A stretch of DNA of 64,000 nt from Acidobacteriaceae bacterium (GTDB taxonomy: Bacteria; Acidobacteriota; Terriglobia; Terriglobales; Acidobacteriaceae): contig JAPWKE010000001.1 in the NCBI GenBank assembly GCA_028283655.1, positions 213,082 through 277,081 of the forward strand, written 5' to 3'. Made by a program: the position numbers and the translations under genes. The notes beneath the pieces are model-generated. The model was not told the DNA's origin and searched no databases. It worked only from the letters and a program-made list of their open reading frames with translations. Below are positions 54,667 through 63,293 of this stretch, piece after piece; positions within the stretch are counted from its first letter, which is position 1; each line of letters starts with the position of its first letter.

Positions 54667-55158
54667 ATGAAGCTGAAGTTTGCACTCGTTGCCGCACTTG
54701 CCGTAGCTGCTACTACTACGGCAGCTCACGCGCAGACCGCCGTCAAGCACATCCAGAACGAGAAGAGCCCGCTGGCTGCAGCGGTCTGGGCAGGCGACAC
54801 GCTGTACTGCTCGGGCCAGATCGCTGACCCGCTTACCCCTGCTGACCCGGCGAAGAATTCGGCGGCTGTCTTTGGCGATACGCAGGAGCAGACGTTCAGC
54901 ATCCTGACTAAGATCCAGGCACTGTTGAAGAGCCAGGGTTTGGAGATGAAGGACGTGGTGAAGATGACGGTCTTCCTCGCAGCCGATCCGGCGAAGGGCA
55001 ACAAGCTGGACTTCCCCGGCCTGCAGGCCAGTTTCACGAAGTTCTTCGGCACAAAGGAGCAGCCGAACAAACCGGCTCGCTCGGCTGTTCAGGTTGCTGC
55101 GTTGGTTCTTCCAGGCGCGTTGGCCGAGATTGAAGTGATCGCGGTGAAGAGTAAGTAG
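54667..55158 (+). CDS. Exported RidA/YjgF-family protein
   Basis: RidA deaminates reactive enamines and imines. The 163-residue protein has a signal peptide (MKLKFALVAALAVAATTTAAHAQ) not found in cytoplasmic RidA, and GGAGAAGAGT before the ATG. The family core is visible: LAAAVWAGDTLYCSGQIADP, QEQTFSILTKIQALLKSQGL, VVKMTVFLAADPAKGNKLDFP and ARSAVQVAALVLPGALAEIEVIA. It starts 10 bp after the amine-oxidase stop, so a shared transcript is expected. It would process imines made by that oxidase. Confidence 0.88.
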   Translation: MKLKFALVAALAVAATTTAAHAQTAVKHIQNEKSPLAAAVWAGDTLYCSGQIADPLTPADPAKNSAAVFGDTQEQTFSILTKIQALLKSQGLEMKDVVKMTVFLAADPAKGNKLDFPGLQASFTKFFGTKEQPNKPARSAVQVAALVLPGALAEIEVIAVKSK

Positions 55159-55187
55159 TGAGGGCAAGTGGTTAGTATTTTGTGACT

Positions 55188-55216
55188 GTACGCCGCGCAT
55201 TGCGCGGCGTACTTTT
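55188..55216. terminator. Bidirectional terminator after the RidA-like gene
   Basis: GTACGCCGCGC / GCGCGGCGTAC, a perfect 11-bp stem with an ATT loop and a TTTT tail on the plus strand, lies between convergent genes. Confidence 0.8.
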
Positions 55217-55218
55217 GC

Positions 55219-55257
55219 ACTAACCACTAACCACTAACCACTAACCACTAACCACTA
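55219..55257. repeat. Five tandem copies of the 7-bp unit ACTAACC
   Basis: Five exact ACTAACC units and a partial sixth run to 55257 and touch the end of the SDR gene. The reverse complement GTGGTTAGT occurs once, at about 55168, on the other side of the terminator hairpin. Confidence 0.9.
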
Positions 55258-55261
55258 TTCC

Positions 55262-56038
55262 CTACGTCGTACGCGTGACTACGTACGCGCTGGCCTGCGC
55301 GTTGGGGCAGAGCACCATCGTCTGGATCGTCACATGTGCCGGACGAGTGGCAGCCCAAACGATCGCGTCGGCGATGTCTTCGCCGGTGAGCGGCTGCAGG
55401 TTGGCGTAGGTCTTGGCGGCGCGCTCTTCATTGCCGTGGAAGCGCACCTTGCTGAACTCGGTTTCGACCATGCCCGGGTCGATGGTGGTGACGCGGAGGT
55501 CGGTGCCGTTCAGGTCGATGCGCAGACCGTCGGTGATGTAGCGTTCGGCAACCTTTGTGGCGCAGTAAACCGCGCCGCCCGGATACGCTGCGAGGCCTGC
55601 AATCGAACCGAGGTTGATGACGTGACCGGTGTTGCGGGCCACCATGCCGGGAACGACCGCTCGTGTGACATAGAGCAGACCCTTCACGTTGGTGTCGATC
55701 ATCTCTTCCCAGTTCTGCACGTCGTCTTCGTAGACCTTATTCAGCCCGCGGCTGAGGCCAGCGTTGTTCACCAGCACGTCGATCTCGCGCCACTCGGCGG
55801 GCAGCGTGGCAAGTGTGCCCTCGACGGCGTCGCGATCGCGAACGTCGAGTTCAAAGCTGAAGGTATCTTCCGCGCCGAGCGAGCGGAGCTCTGCTTCGAG
55901 CGTCTTCAGGCGGTCGAGGCGACGGGCGCAGACCAGCACCTTTGCGCCGAGTTTGGCGAACTCCTTTGCCGTTGCTTCACCGATACCCGCGCTTGCGCCG
56001 GTCACAAATACCCGCTTGCCTCTAAGAGAAATTGCCAC
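55262..56038 (-). CDS. Short-chain dehydrogenase, YdfG-like
   Basis: This NAD(P)-dependent oxidoreductase has 258 residues. The cofactor motif is TGASAGIG (residues 13-20), followed by NNAG about residue 89, the Ser of INLGSIAG and the catalytic YxxxK as YCATK. The region RRLDRLKTLEAEL suggests NADP preference. The C-terminus is typical of YdfG/3-hydroxy-acid dehydrogenases (VETEFSKVRFHGNEE, ADAIVWAATRPAHVTIQTM). The physiological substrate is not known. Confidence 0.9.
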   Translation of the reverse strand: MAISLRGKRVFVTGASAGIGEATAKEFAKLGAKVLVCARRLDRLKTLEAELRSLGAEDTFSFELDVRDRDAVEGTLATLPAEWREIDVLVNNAGLSRGLNKVYEDDVQNWEEMIDTNVKGLLYVTRAVVPGMVARNTGHVINLGSIAGLAAYPGGAVYCATKVAERYITDGLRIDLNGTDLRVTTIDPGMVETEFSKVRFHGNEERAAKTYANLQPLTGEDIADAIVWAATRPAHVTIQTMVLCPNAQASAYVVTRTT

Positions 56039-56339
56039 GATCGATTGTCCCCGTTCTGTTTTCCGGCGACCGACTTCCGTCGCCCCTCTGGCGAATGGAT
56101 AGTGGTGCCTACGTCTTTATGATGCACAATCTGCCGGGAAGCCGCGAACTCCGGTTGGAGCTCGTTTGGGTGTGGAGCGGTGTCGAGCGTGGTTCCGCCC
56201 CGGTGATTTGCGGCGGCAGGCGTGGAAGAATTGAGGATGCTCTGGTGGTCATTGTGTTCTGGCCGGCCTCCGCGGCGCACCAGCGCATGCGATGCTCGGC
56301 CCTGACCGCGCCTCGTGTTTGCTTCAAGGGGACCCAAGT
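56039..56339. other. Intergenic region between SDR and ftsK
   Basis: This is a 301-bp divergent region. Overlapping open frames on both strands were examined and none looks like a real protein. It should hold the promoters of both genes; no clear -35/-10 pair stood out. Confidence 0.5.
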
Positions 56340-59159
56340 ATGCGACCACAGCGACTCGTTTACGCGCCTACGCGCAGCCGCAGGCTGAACGAAATGTTCG
56401 GCCTCTGCGTGTTGGCCGCCGCAGGCCTTCTGCTGCTTGCGCTGGCGACCTACACGCCTTCGGACCCATCGTTTAATACGGTCGCTTCGATCTCGTCACT
56501 GCGCCCGGCGCGCAACTGGACAGGGCTGATTGGTGCGTACAGCAGCGACCTGCTGCTGCAGATCTTTGGTGTTGCCATCTTTGTGTTGCCGCTGTCGCTC
56601 ATTCGCGTGGGCGTTAGCTGGATGCGTTCGAAGCCCGTGGGGGCTGCTGCGGCGAAGCTCCTGGGGATGGTGCTTTGGCTGCTCTTTGCGCCTGCGGTGA
56701 TTGCTCTGCTGCCCGGTCACTTTCTGTGGCGTCATGCGTTGCCGATCGCTGGCGTCGAAGGTCGCCTGATCGCTGACGGGCTTGTAAAGTTTGTGAACCT
56801 GCCGGGTGCTGTGACGATCGCTGGCCTCATGGTGGCGCTCTCGCTTTATCTTTCGACGACGTTCCTGCTGGCGATGGCGCGGGAGTGGTTCTCGACGAAG
56901 TTTGCGTTCGTTGGTGCGATGCGCAGCCGCTGGTCGAACTGGCGGACTCACCGCGATCATGCACCCGAAGCTGTAGAAGCAGCGGAGTTGAATCAACGTC
57001 AGGCTCGCGCGGCTGCGCGGTTGAAGTCTGAGCCCATACCTGAGGAGATGCAGCAGGCAAAGGATGCGCGGCAGCAGAACTCCCTGCTGGCTGGCTTCCT
57101 GTCGCTCTTCCGCCGCAAGCAGGCGCTTGCAGAAGGTGATGGCGAGGACGATGACCGCGCTCGTTTTGGAGGAGAAACGCCCTCGGTGTGGGACTCGCTT
57201 CCGCGCACGGATGTCGATGCTCCCACGGCGACGGCGTTCACCACCGCCGCCGCTGCTGCTGCACCGTTCGCTGCAAAGCTCGCCGCGGCCGCTGCACCTT
57301 TGCGCGAGGCGGAGTTGCCGTTCAGCGCATCTGAACCGGTGATGGAGCACGGCGAAAGCTACGAGCCGGTGGAGGATGATGGCTGGCTGGATGCGCCGGA
57401 GCGTGCGACGTTTGGCCGCAGCCCGCTGGAGAATGTCGACATCCCCGAAGCGCCGCCTGCGCGCATTCCTGTTGCCGAGCCGCTGCGTCCGCAGTTGGTG
57501 CGGCCTTCGATCACGCCGATGGCTCCCCCGGCGAATCGTATCGAGGAAGTTCCTGCGGCTCCGCGTCGCATCAACCCTGTGCCTGAGCCACCTGCGATGC
57601 CTTCGCCGATGGCGAACCTTCGCGATCAGAACATCGCGTTCGGCAAGCGAGCGGATGCGGATGTGCGCTCGATGACGATTACGCCGAAGTCGATTCGTGG
57701 CTATAAACTTCCGCCTTCGTCGTTGCTCTACCACTCGGACGAACAGGCCGAGATTCGCGAAGATCAGCTTCGTGAAGAGGCGCGTCTGCTGGTGGAGAAG
57801 TGTGCGGAGTTCGGCGTGCAAGGCAAGGTGGAGCAGATCAATCCCGGCCCTGTTGTGACGACGTTTGAGTTCAAGCCGGACAGCGGTGTGAAGTACGCCA
57901 AGGTGACCGGACTGGCCGACGATCTTTGCCTCGCTATGGCTGCAGAGAGCGTGCTGATTGAACGGATGCAGGGCAAGAACACCGTTGGTATTCAGGTGCC
58001 GAACACCTCACGCGAGACGATCTGGCTGCGGGATGTGGTGGAGTGCGAGTCGTTTGTTCACTCGAAGTCGCGGCTGGCGATTGCGCTGGGTAAGGACATC
58101 AACGGTGGCATTGTGACGGCCGATCTGGCGGCGATGCCGCATGTGCTGATCGCGGGCTCGACCGGTTCGGGTAAGTCGGTGGCGATCAACGCGATGATCA
58201 TGAGCGTGCTCTTCAAGAGCACGCCTGAGCAAGTGCGCATGATCCTCGTTGATCCGAAGCGCGTCGAGCTTGGTATGTATGAAGGCATCCCGCATCTGTT
58301 TACGCCGATCATTACGGAGGCAAAGCAAGCTGCGAATGCTCTGCGCAATGCGGTGAAGGAGATGGAGCGGCGGTTGAAGCTGCTGGCTGCCAATCACGTT
58401 CGCAACATCGACCAGTTCAACAAGCTCTTTGATAACGGCAGCGAGTATCTCTTCGAGGACGTCAATCAGGAGCCGCTGCCGTACATCATGATCATCATCG
58501 ACGAGCTCGCCGATCTGATGATGCTCGACCGCGCGAATGTAGAAGAGTCGATCACGCGTCTGGCGCAGATGGCGCGTGCTGTTGGCATTCATCTTGTGCT
58601 GGCAACGCAGCGTCCTTCGGTGGACGTGATCACGGGTTTGATCAAGGCGAACGTGCCGACGCGTATGAGCTTCCGGCTGGCGACCAAGACGGACTCGCGC
58701 ACGATCATCGACTCCAACGGCGCAGAGAGTCTTCTGGGTCGTGGCGACATGCTCTATCTGCCGCCGGGAACGTCGCGTCTGCAGCGTGTTCATGCGCCCT
58801 TTGTGACCGAGAAGGAGATCGCCGGGGTTACGGAGTTCTGGCGCGCACAGGGCGAAGCTGAGTACGTCGAAGGTTTCCTCGAAGGTCCGAAGGACGAGAA
58901 CTCAGAGTCCGGCGGACGTGGCTCCGATGGGGAAGACAACGATCCGATGTTCGACGATGCGGTACGTCTGGTCTTCGAGTTTGGTAAGGCGTCGACGTCG
59001 CTGCTGCAGCGTCGTCTGCGTGTTGGCTATGGCCGTGCGGCGCATCTGATTGACATGATGGAGCGCGATGGTCTGGTGGGGCCTGCGGATGGATCGAAGC
59101 CTCGCGAGATTCTGAAGCGGCCGGATTTCTTCAGCGAAGTAGACAGCGCGATACGGTAG
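56340..59159 (+). CDS. ftsK: DNA translocase FtsK/SpoIIIE
   Basis: FtsK pumps DNA at the division septum and helps resolve chromosomes. From ATG 56340 the protein has 939 residues. Four to five membrane helices lie in the first 200 residues, then a Pro/Ala-rich linker of about 250 residues. The motor domain has Walker A GSTGSGKS (606-613) and Walker B YIMIIIDELADLMM. The C-terminal gamma winged-helix domain (LLQRRLRVGYGRAAHLIDMM) should bind the KOPS-like signal. The length is within the FtsK range. Confidence 0.95.
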   Translation: MRPQRLVYAPTRSRRLNEMFGLCVLAAAGLLLLALATYTPSDPSFNTVASISSLRPARNWTGLIGAYSSDLLLQIFGVAIFVLPLSLIRVGVSWMRSKPVGAAAAKLLGMVLWLLFAPAVIALLPGHFLWRHALPIAGVEGRLIADGLVKFVNLPGAVTIAGLMVALSLYLSTTFLLAMAREWFSTKFAFVGAMRSRWSNWRTHRDHAPEAVEAAELNQRQARAAARLKSEPIPEEMQQAKDARQQNSLLAGFLSLFRRKQALAEGDGEDDDRARFGGETPSVWDSLPRTDVDAPTATAFTTAAAAAAPFAAKLAAAAAPLREAELPFSASEPVMEHGESYEPVEDDGWLDAPERATFGRSPLENVDIPEAPPARIPVAEPLRPQLVRPSITPMAPPANRIEEVPAAPRRINPVPEPPAMPSPMANLRDQNIAFGKRADADVRSMTITPKSIRGYKLPPSSLLYHSDEQAEIREDQLREEARLLVEKCAEFGVQGKVEQINPGPVVTTFEFKPDSGVKYAKVTGLADDLCLAMAAESVLIERMQGKNTVGIQVPNTSRETIWLRDVVECESFVHSKSRLAIALGKDINGGIVTADLAAMPHVLIAGSTGSGKSVAINAMIMSVLFKSTPEQVRMILVDPKRVELGMYEGIPHLFTPIITEAKQAANALRNAVKEMERRLKLLAANHVRNIDQFNKLFDNGSEYLFEDVNQEPLPYIMIIIDELADLMMLDRANVEESITRLAQMARAVGIHLVLATQRPSVDVITGLIKANVPTRMSFRLATKTDSRTIIDSNGAESLLGRGDMLYLPPGTSRLQRVHAPFVTEKEIAGVTEFWRAQGEAEYVEGFLEGPKDENSESGGRGSDGEDNDPMFDDAVRLVFEFGKASTSLLQRRLRVGYGRAAHLIDMMERDGLVGPADGSKPREILKRPDFFSEVDSAIR

Positions 59160-59177
59160 TTTCTGCGTAAAGCCATC

Positions 59178-59205
59178 GGGGCCGAACTCTTGAGAGTTCG
59201 GCCCC
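59178..59205. terminator. Bidirectional terminator after ftsK
   Basis: GGGGCCGAACTCT / AGAGTTCGGCCCC is a perfect 13-bp stem with a TG centre between convergent genes. Confidence 0.8.
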
Positions 59206-59219
59206 AATGGTTTTCAGGC

Positions 59220-59993
59220 TTACTTCGTTGCGGGTTTTTGGGGGGCCGCGTTGGATCGTCGCAGCCAGCGCAGGACGTCTGCGCGAAGCTGGCGATAGCC
59301 CGGCTCTCTGGCGTAGTGGCGGATCGTTCCGTGGCCGCTACTTGTGTACCAGTTCAGAGAGAAGTCGCCGCTGGCGGCTTCGGCCTTGTCTTTGCCGATG
59401 CGGACTTGCGGGTCGCGTTCGAGCGCGGTCTTGGCGGCTTCTGCGCGTTCGAGCGAGATGTACTCCGAAACTTTGCCTTCGGGGGTGAAGTGTTCGAAGT
59501 TGTAACGGGCCTCGGAGCGCCCCATCGGGACGAAGTACTCGCGAACGAGCCATTGTTTGCCGGCAACGTCGAAGCTGTCGATGAGGTCAGACTCGAGCGG
59601 TGAGAGGTTGTCGGCGCCGCGCTTGCGGGCCTGACGCAGCAACTCGCGTTCGCTGTCGAAGTCCTCCCAGCGGCCCAGTTTTGCCTCTACCAGGACGAGA
59701 TCTTTGTGTGCAGGCCACATGCCTGGGTCGATCATGACGGCGTGGCGAAGGCTTAGCTCTGCGGCCTCGTACTCATGGAGCATCAGGTCGGCGTCGCCTA
59801 CGCCTTTGGGGCCGCGGGCGTCATCGGGATGGGCCTTGGCGTACGCCTCGTAGAGCGTTCTGGCGCGAACCGCGTCTTTAGCGGTCAGGGCATCGCGCGC
59901 TGCGGTGAGAGCAGGCGGCGTAATCGTCTGGGCAGAGGCCGCGACGGCCGCGCACAGGGTGATCAGGAGAGTTGGAAAAGAAACACGCACCAC
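59220..59993 (-). CDS. Exported TPR-like protein (257 aa)
   Basis: A signal peptide (core FPTLLITLCAAVAASA, ending AQT) is followed by two to three helical pairs typical of tetratricopeptide repeats: LTAAKDAVRARTLYEAYAKAHPDDARG and GDADLMLHEYEAAELSLRHAVMIDPG. The C-terminal third (FEHFTPEGKVSEYISLERAEA onward) is not repeat-like. The start is GTG 59993 or the next codon, which is also GTG. The function is unknown. Confidence 0.72.
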   Translation of the reverse strand: MVRVSFPTLLITLCAAVAASAQTITPPALTAARDALTAKDAVRARTLYEAYAKAHPDDARGPKGVGDADLMLHEYEAAELSLRHAVMIDPGMWPAHKDLVLVEAKLGRWEDFDSERELLRQARKRGADNLSPLESDLIDSFDVAGKQWLVREYFVPMGRSEARYNFEHFTPEGKVSEYISLERAEAAKTALERDPQVRIGKDKAEAASGDFSLNWYTSSGHGTIRHYAREPGYRQLRADVLRWLRRSNAAPQKPATK

Positions 59994-60036
59994 AACAGGG
60001 TAGACGTTTCCGACGCTGCTTCGTGATGTTGTTTCT

Positions 60037-61344
60037 TTAGTGGTGTCCGCTGCGATGTTTTACCTGGCTGACGGCCGTTGCGCCAAGGATGGCGACGACG
60101 GCGAGCAGGGCGATCCACAGTAGCTCCGGATGGCGCTCGGTGAAGGGGCGGCTGTCTTTGCGAGGAGCGTAGGCCGGGTTGGGCTGTTCGGGGCCAAGCC
60201 AGGCGGCCGCGGCGACGTCGCCACCCTGAAAGAGGCGGGCGTAGTCGTAGACGGGAGCGGCGAGGGCTTTGTCGCCGTACCTCAGCGTGTAGCTTGAGCC
60301 GGGGGCGGCGTCGAAGCAGAGACGGCGCTGGCGCATCTGCAATGCGACGCGGGTAATGGGCAAAGGAGCGTCGTTGGCGTTTTGCACGCGGAGCTCGATG
60401 GTGGCTGCGTCGTCCATATTGGCGGCGAGCACGGCGCTGACAGAGAGATGCTCGGAGTGAATGGGGGAGGCTCCTGGAATGCGTGCAGGCATCTGTACGC
60501 GAGAGATCTCTCCGCTGAGCTCTTCTCCGTGGCTGCCGTCGTCGTGCCGGGTGACGTCGCGAAGGACGACGTTCCGAACGAAGTTGGTGTGGAACTCCGC
60601 AGGGAGTTCTACGCTCAGGCGCTCGACGGGGACGTGTGCCGGGATGTTGAGGCGAGCGACCGTGGCAGAGCCCTCCTGATGCAGTGTGGAGGTTTCTACG
60701 ACGGTGGTGTAGACGGTCTGTGCTTCGCGGCTGGGCGGGACGGTGGCCCCGGTAAGGACCTCGACGGGCAGCGGCTTCGGCTTGCCGTCGAGCGCGGTGA
60801 AGTGCAGCACAACGTGCAGCGTGGGGAAGGTTTCTTCAGCCAGTGGCAGGGTCGTGGAGCGCGAGAGGTGCTGCGCCGTAAGGTCGAAGAGCGTGAAGGT
60901 ACCAAGCTGGATGGGTGTCGAGTGGGCGACGAGGCCGATGCCGGTGACCTCGGCTGTGGCTACGAAGTCGTGCGCGTTGAGCACGAGGTTTACGGCCGAG
61001 TACGGACGCGAAGGCATGGCGAGGTCGAAGGCGATGGCGTCGCCGGTCATACCGAGGTTCTGCACCGTGGCGGCGACGGGCTCGCTGGTGGCTGCGGAGC
61101 TTTCGGTGAGAGCGTAGGCGGTTTCGACGGTGCCGTTGCGATAGAGGCGAAGGTCATTGCCTGCCCGGTTCTCGGCGTGGGCGAAGGTGGTTGCGTCGAG
61201 CACGGCGCAGGTGGTGCCGTGGAGGCCGGGGGAGATGTTGATGGCGCGTTCAAAGCGAAGGTGCGCGGGCTCTGCCGGTGGAGCGTCCATGGAGGCCGCA
61301 GACTGCAGTAGAAGAGCGCCGAGGGCGCAGGTAAGAAGCTTCAT
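60037..61344 (-). CDS. DUF3999 family exported protein
   Basis: The start at 61344 overlaps the DUF2339 stop as ATGA, so translation is coupled. The 435-residue protein has a signal peptide (LLTCALGALLLQSAAS), a large beta-rich periplasmic part (VYTTVVETSTLHQEGSATVARLNI and similar) and a single C-terminal membrane anchor (WIALLAVVAILGATAV). The pair DUF2339/DUF3999 is a recurrent gene partnership in Gram-negative bacteria. Its role is unknown and envelope-related function is inferred. Confidence 0.82.
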   Translation of the reverse strand: MKLLTCALGALLLQSAASMDAPPAEPAHLRFERAINISPGLHGTTCAVLDATTFAHAENRAGNDLRLYRNGTVETAYALTESSAATSEPVAATVQNLGMTGDAIAFDLAMPSRPYSAVNLVLNAHDFVATAEVTGIGLVAHSTPIQLGTFTLFDLTAQHLSRSTTLPLAEETFPTLHVVLHFTALDGKPKPLPVEVLTGATVPPSREAQTVYTTVVETSTLHQEGSATVARLNIPAHVPVERLSVELPAEFHTNFVRNVVLRDVTRHDDGSHGEELSGEISRVQMPARIPGASPIHSEHLSVSAVLAANMDDAATIELRVQNANDAPLPITRVALQMRQRRLCFDAAPGSSYTLRYGDKALAAPVYDYARLFQGGDVAAAAWLGPEQPNPAYAPRKDSRPFTERHPELLWIALLAVVAILGATAVSQVKHRSGHH

Positions 61345-63188
61345 TGTGCGACCTCGTCGTTCTGGTCCAGCACATGATCGAGCCCGAGCAGACCTTTCTG
61401 GTACGCAAAGCTGACGGCGAGCAGAAGTGCGCCGAGCGCCAGGTAGCTGATGATGCGGAAGCCTGTGCTGAGCGTACGCATGTCGTACGCCACGGTCTTG
61501 ATCAGGGTGATTGCAAGCAGAAACAGGCCTGTCCAGCGAACGAGTGCGATTTTTTTCCAAAAGCCGAGGGCCAGCATAGCGGCTCCCTGCACGGCGAGCC
61601 ACGCGGAGAAGGCAAAACCGCCGAGAGCCAGCATGTGCATGTAGTCGTCGTTGGCGGAGGTTGGAGCGAAGACGATGTTGATCTGGCGATAGGCGGTGGT
61701 GGCCAGCGTGAGATTGAAGAGAGAGAAGGCGACGATGCTGAGAAGCTTTGGATCAGGAGCAAAACGGACGCCGGTAACGAGTTTCGGCGCTCGGGCGAGG
61801 ATGACGCCGAGCACAAGCAGCGCGCCAAGTTCGGTAGCGAAGCCGCGGTTGAAGAAGACAAGTCGTCCTGGCCCGAAGACCTCTGGCCCCAGCAGTGCGC
61901 CGCCGACACCTAGCAGCATGGCGGCAGTGGCGAGGTGTCCCAGCACGGCGCGGGCACGGGCTTCGAGCCCGGGCATGGAAGCCAGCCAGATGACAGCGAC
62001 AGCTTCTGCGAGCCAACCTGCGGTGATGCCGTGCCCGGTGAGTTTGAGCGGGATGGCGACCGTGATGAAGCTGAGGGCGAGCGAAAGGTGGATGGCGGAA
62101 GCAACGGCGCTGTGGCGGACGCGGGAGATCGCCAAATAGGCTGCGGCGAAGAGCAGAGCGGCCCACGGTTCGATTGCAGGGCGGCGGGAACCGGCGAGGA
62201 AGGCGTAGACCGAGAAGGCTCCGAAGAGCGCCGTGGCGACGGGCATGATCACGTTGACCAGCGCAGAGTCAGCCTGGCTGGCGAGCAGTGGGATGGCCGC
62301 AAAGATGGCCCAGAGCAGGGTAACGAGTGCGAGCGTGAGTCCGAGCAGGTCGGGGGCGAACGATTGCATGGCCCAGATCGCGACGAAGACCGCGGTGATG
62401 GGAAGGGGGCCAAGCAGGAGCAGGTTCCAGGGTTTGGCTCGAAGCAGCGCGAGCAGAGCTGCTGCGATGGCGGCAAGATAGCTGAAGAGAAAGATCTCGT
62501 GGTTGCCCCCGGTGGCGAGCAGCATGGGCGTGATGTAAGCCCCGAAGAGAGCGTACGCGGCCAGCAGTTGCGCGTCCTGCGTGATGGCCATGGTGGCGTT
62601 CCAGGCTGTGACGAGCACCATGCCCAGCAAGGCGACAGGCGCGGGCACGAGGTGGAAGATCTGGAAGCTTGCCCAGAGCGAAAGGTACAGCACACCAGTC
62701 CCGACGGCTTTGAGAGCGTAGCTGAAGGCCGGGGTGCCGTTGCGGCGGAAGCGCTCTGACCACAGGATGAGACCGCTGCCTGCCGCGAGCCCGATAAGGA
62801 TGCGGCCGCTTGGGCCGATCCAGCGATTGTCGAAGGCCCACTTGAGGAACCATGCTGCGCCCACGAGCAGAAGGATCACCGCAAGTTTGCTAAGTACCTG
62901 CGAGCCAAGTCGGGATTCAATGCTGACGGGTTTGCTGCCATCCGGTTTCGTGCCATCCACGGAAGCGAAGACCGGCGAGGATGCCGGAGTGAACTCGGTG
63001 GATACCGACCGAGGCGCAGGTGCGGTGCGACGAAGAAGGGGCTGACGAGAAGACGCGCTGGTTTGAACCATCTGTCGCAGCTCGGCGACTTGTTCTTCCA
63101 GCCGTGAGACACGGGAACGGAGCTCCGCGTTTTCTGAACTGCTGAAAACGCTGTCGTTGGCGTCGGGCGAACCGGGTTCATTCGTCAT
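61341..63188 (-). CDS. DUF2339 family polytopic membrane protein
   Basis: From ATG 63188 (GGAGG immediately upstream; the longer frame is spurious) the protein has 615 residues. An N-terminal coiled-coil segment (AELRSRVSRLEEQVAELRQM) and a polar linker are followed by about 15 hydrophobic helices. Family blocks include LGSQVLSKLAVILLLVGAAWFLKWAFDN and the later GALLVLGVILARAP. It is the first gene of the DUF2339-DUF3999 pair. It is divergent from the response regulator at 63294 with only about 105 bp between starts. Confidence 0.85.
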   Translation of the reverse strand: MTNEPGSPDANDSVFSSSENAELRSRVSRLEEQVAELRQMVQTSASSRQPLLRRTAPAPRSVSTEFTPASSPVFASVDGTKPDGSKPVSIESRLGSQVLSKLAVILLLVGAAWFLKWAFDNRWIGPSGRILIGLAAGSGLILWSERFRRNGTPAFSYALKAVGTGVLYLSLWASFQIFHLVPAPVALLGMVLVTAWNATMAITQDAQLLAAYALFGAYITPMLLATGGNHEIFLFSYLAAIAAALLALLRAKPWNLLLLGPLPITAVFVAIWAMQSFAPDLLGLTLALVTLLWAIFAAIPLLASQADSALVNVIMPVATALFGAFSVYAFLAGSRRPAIEPWAALLFAAAYLAISRVRHSAVASAIHLSLALSFITVAIPLKLTGHGITAGWLAEAVAVIWLASMPGLEARARAVLGHLATAAMLLGVGGALLGPEVFGPGRLVFFNRGFATELGALLVLGVILARAPKLVTGVRFAPDPKLLSIVAFSLFNLTLATTAYRQINIVFAPTSANDDYMHMLALGGFAFSAWLAVQGAAMLALGFWKKIALVRWTGLFLLAITLIKTVAYDMRTLSTGFRIISYLALGALLLAVSFAYQKGLLGLDHVLDQNDEVAQ

Positions 63189-63293
63189 GCCCTCCACTGT
63201 ACCCGAGTCGAGAAGGAAGGCCGCTTCGAAATGATTTTCGCGCAACGCGGTTGCGAGCCATGCGTTGCCCGCGTAGGCTGAAGCTCGGTACCC

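Noticed and set aside
55219-55257. Telomere-like or CRISPR repeat
   Set aside because: It is only 39 bp of exact 7-bp units with no spacers; treated as a microsatellite.
56032-56388. 118-codon plus-strand frame ahead of ftsK
   Set aside because: It overlaps the ftsK start and has no family-like pattern.
60382-61311. 309-codon plus-strand frame opposite the DUF3999 gene
   Set aside because: Gly/Val-rich antisense shadow of a supported gene.
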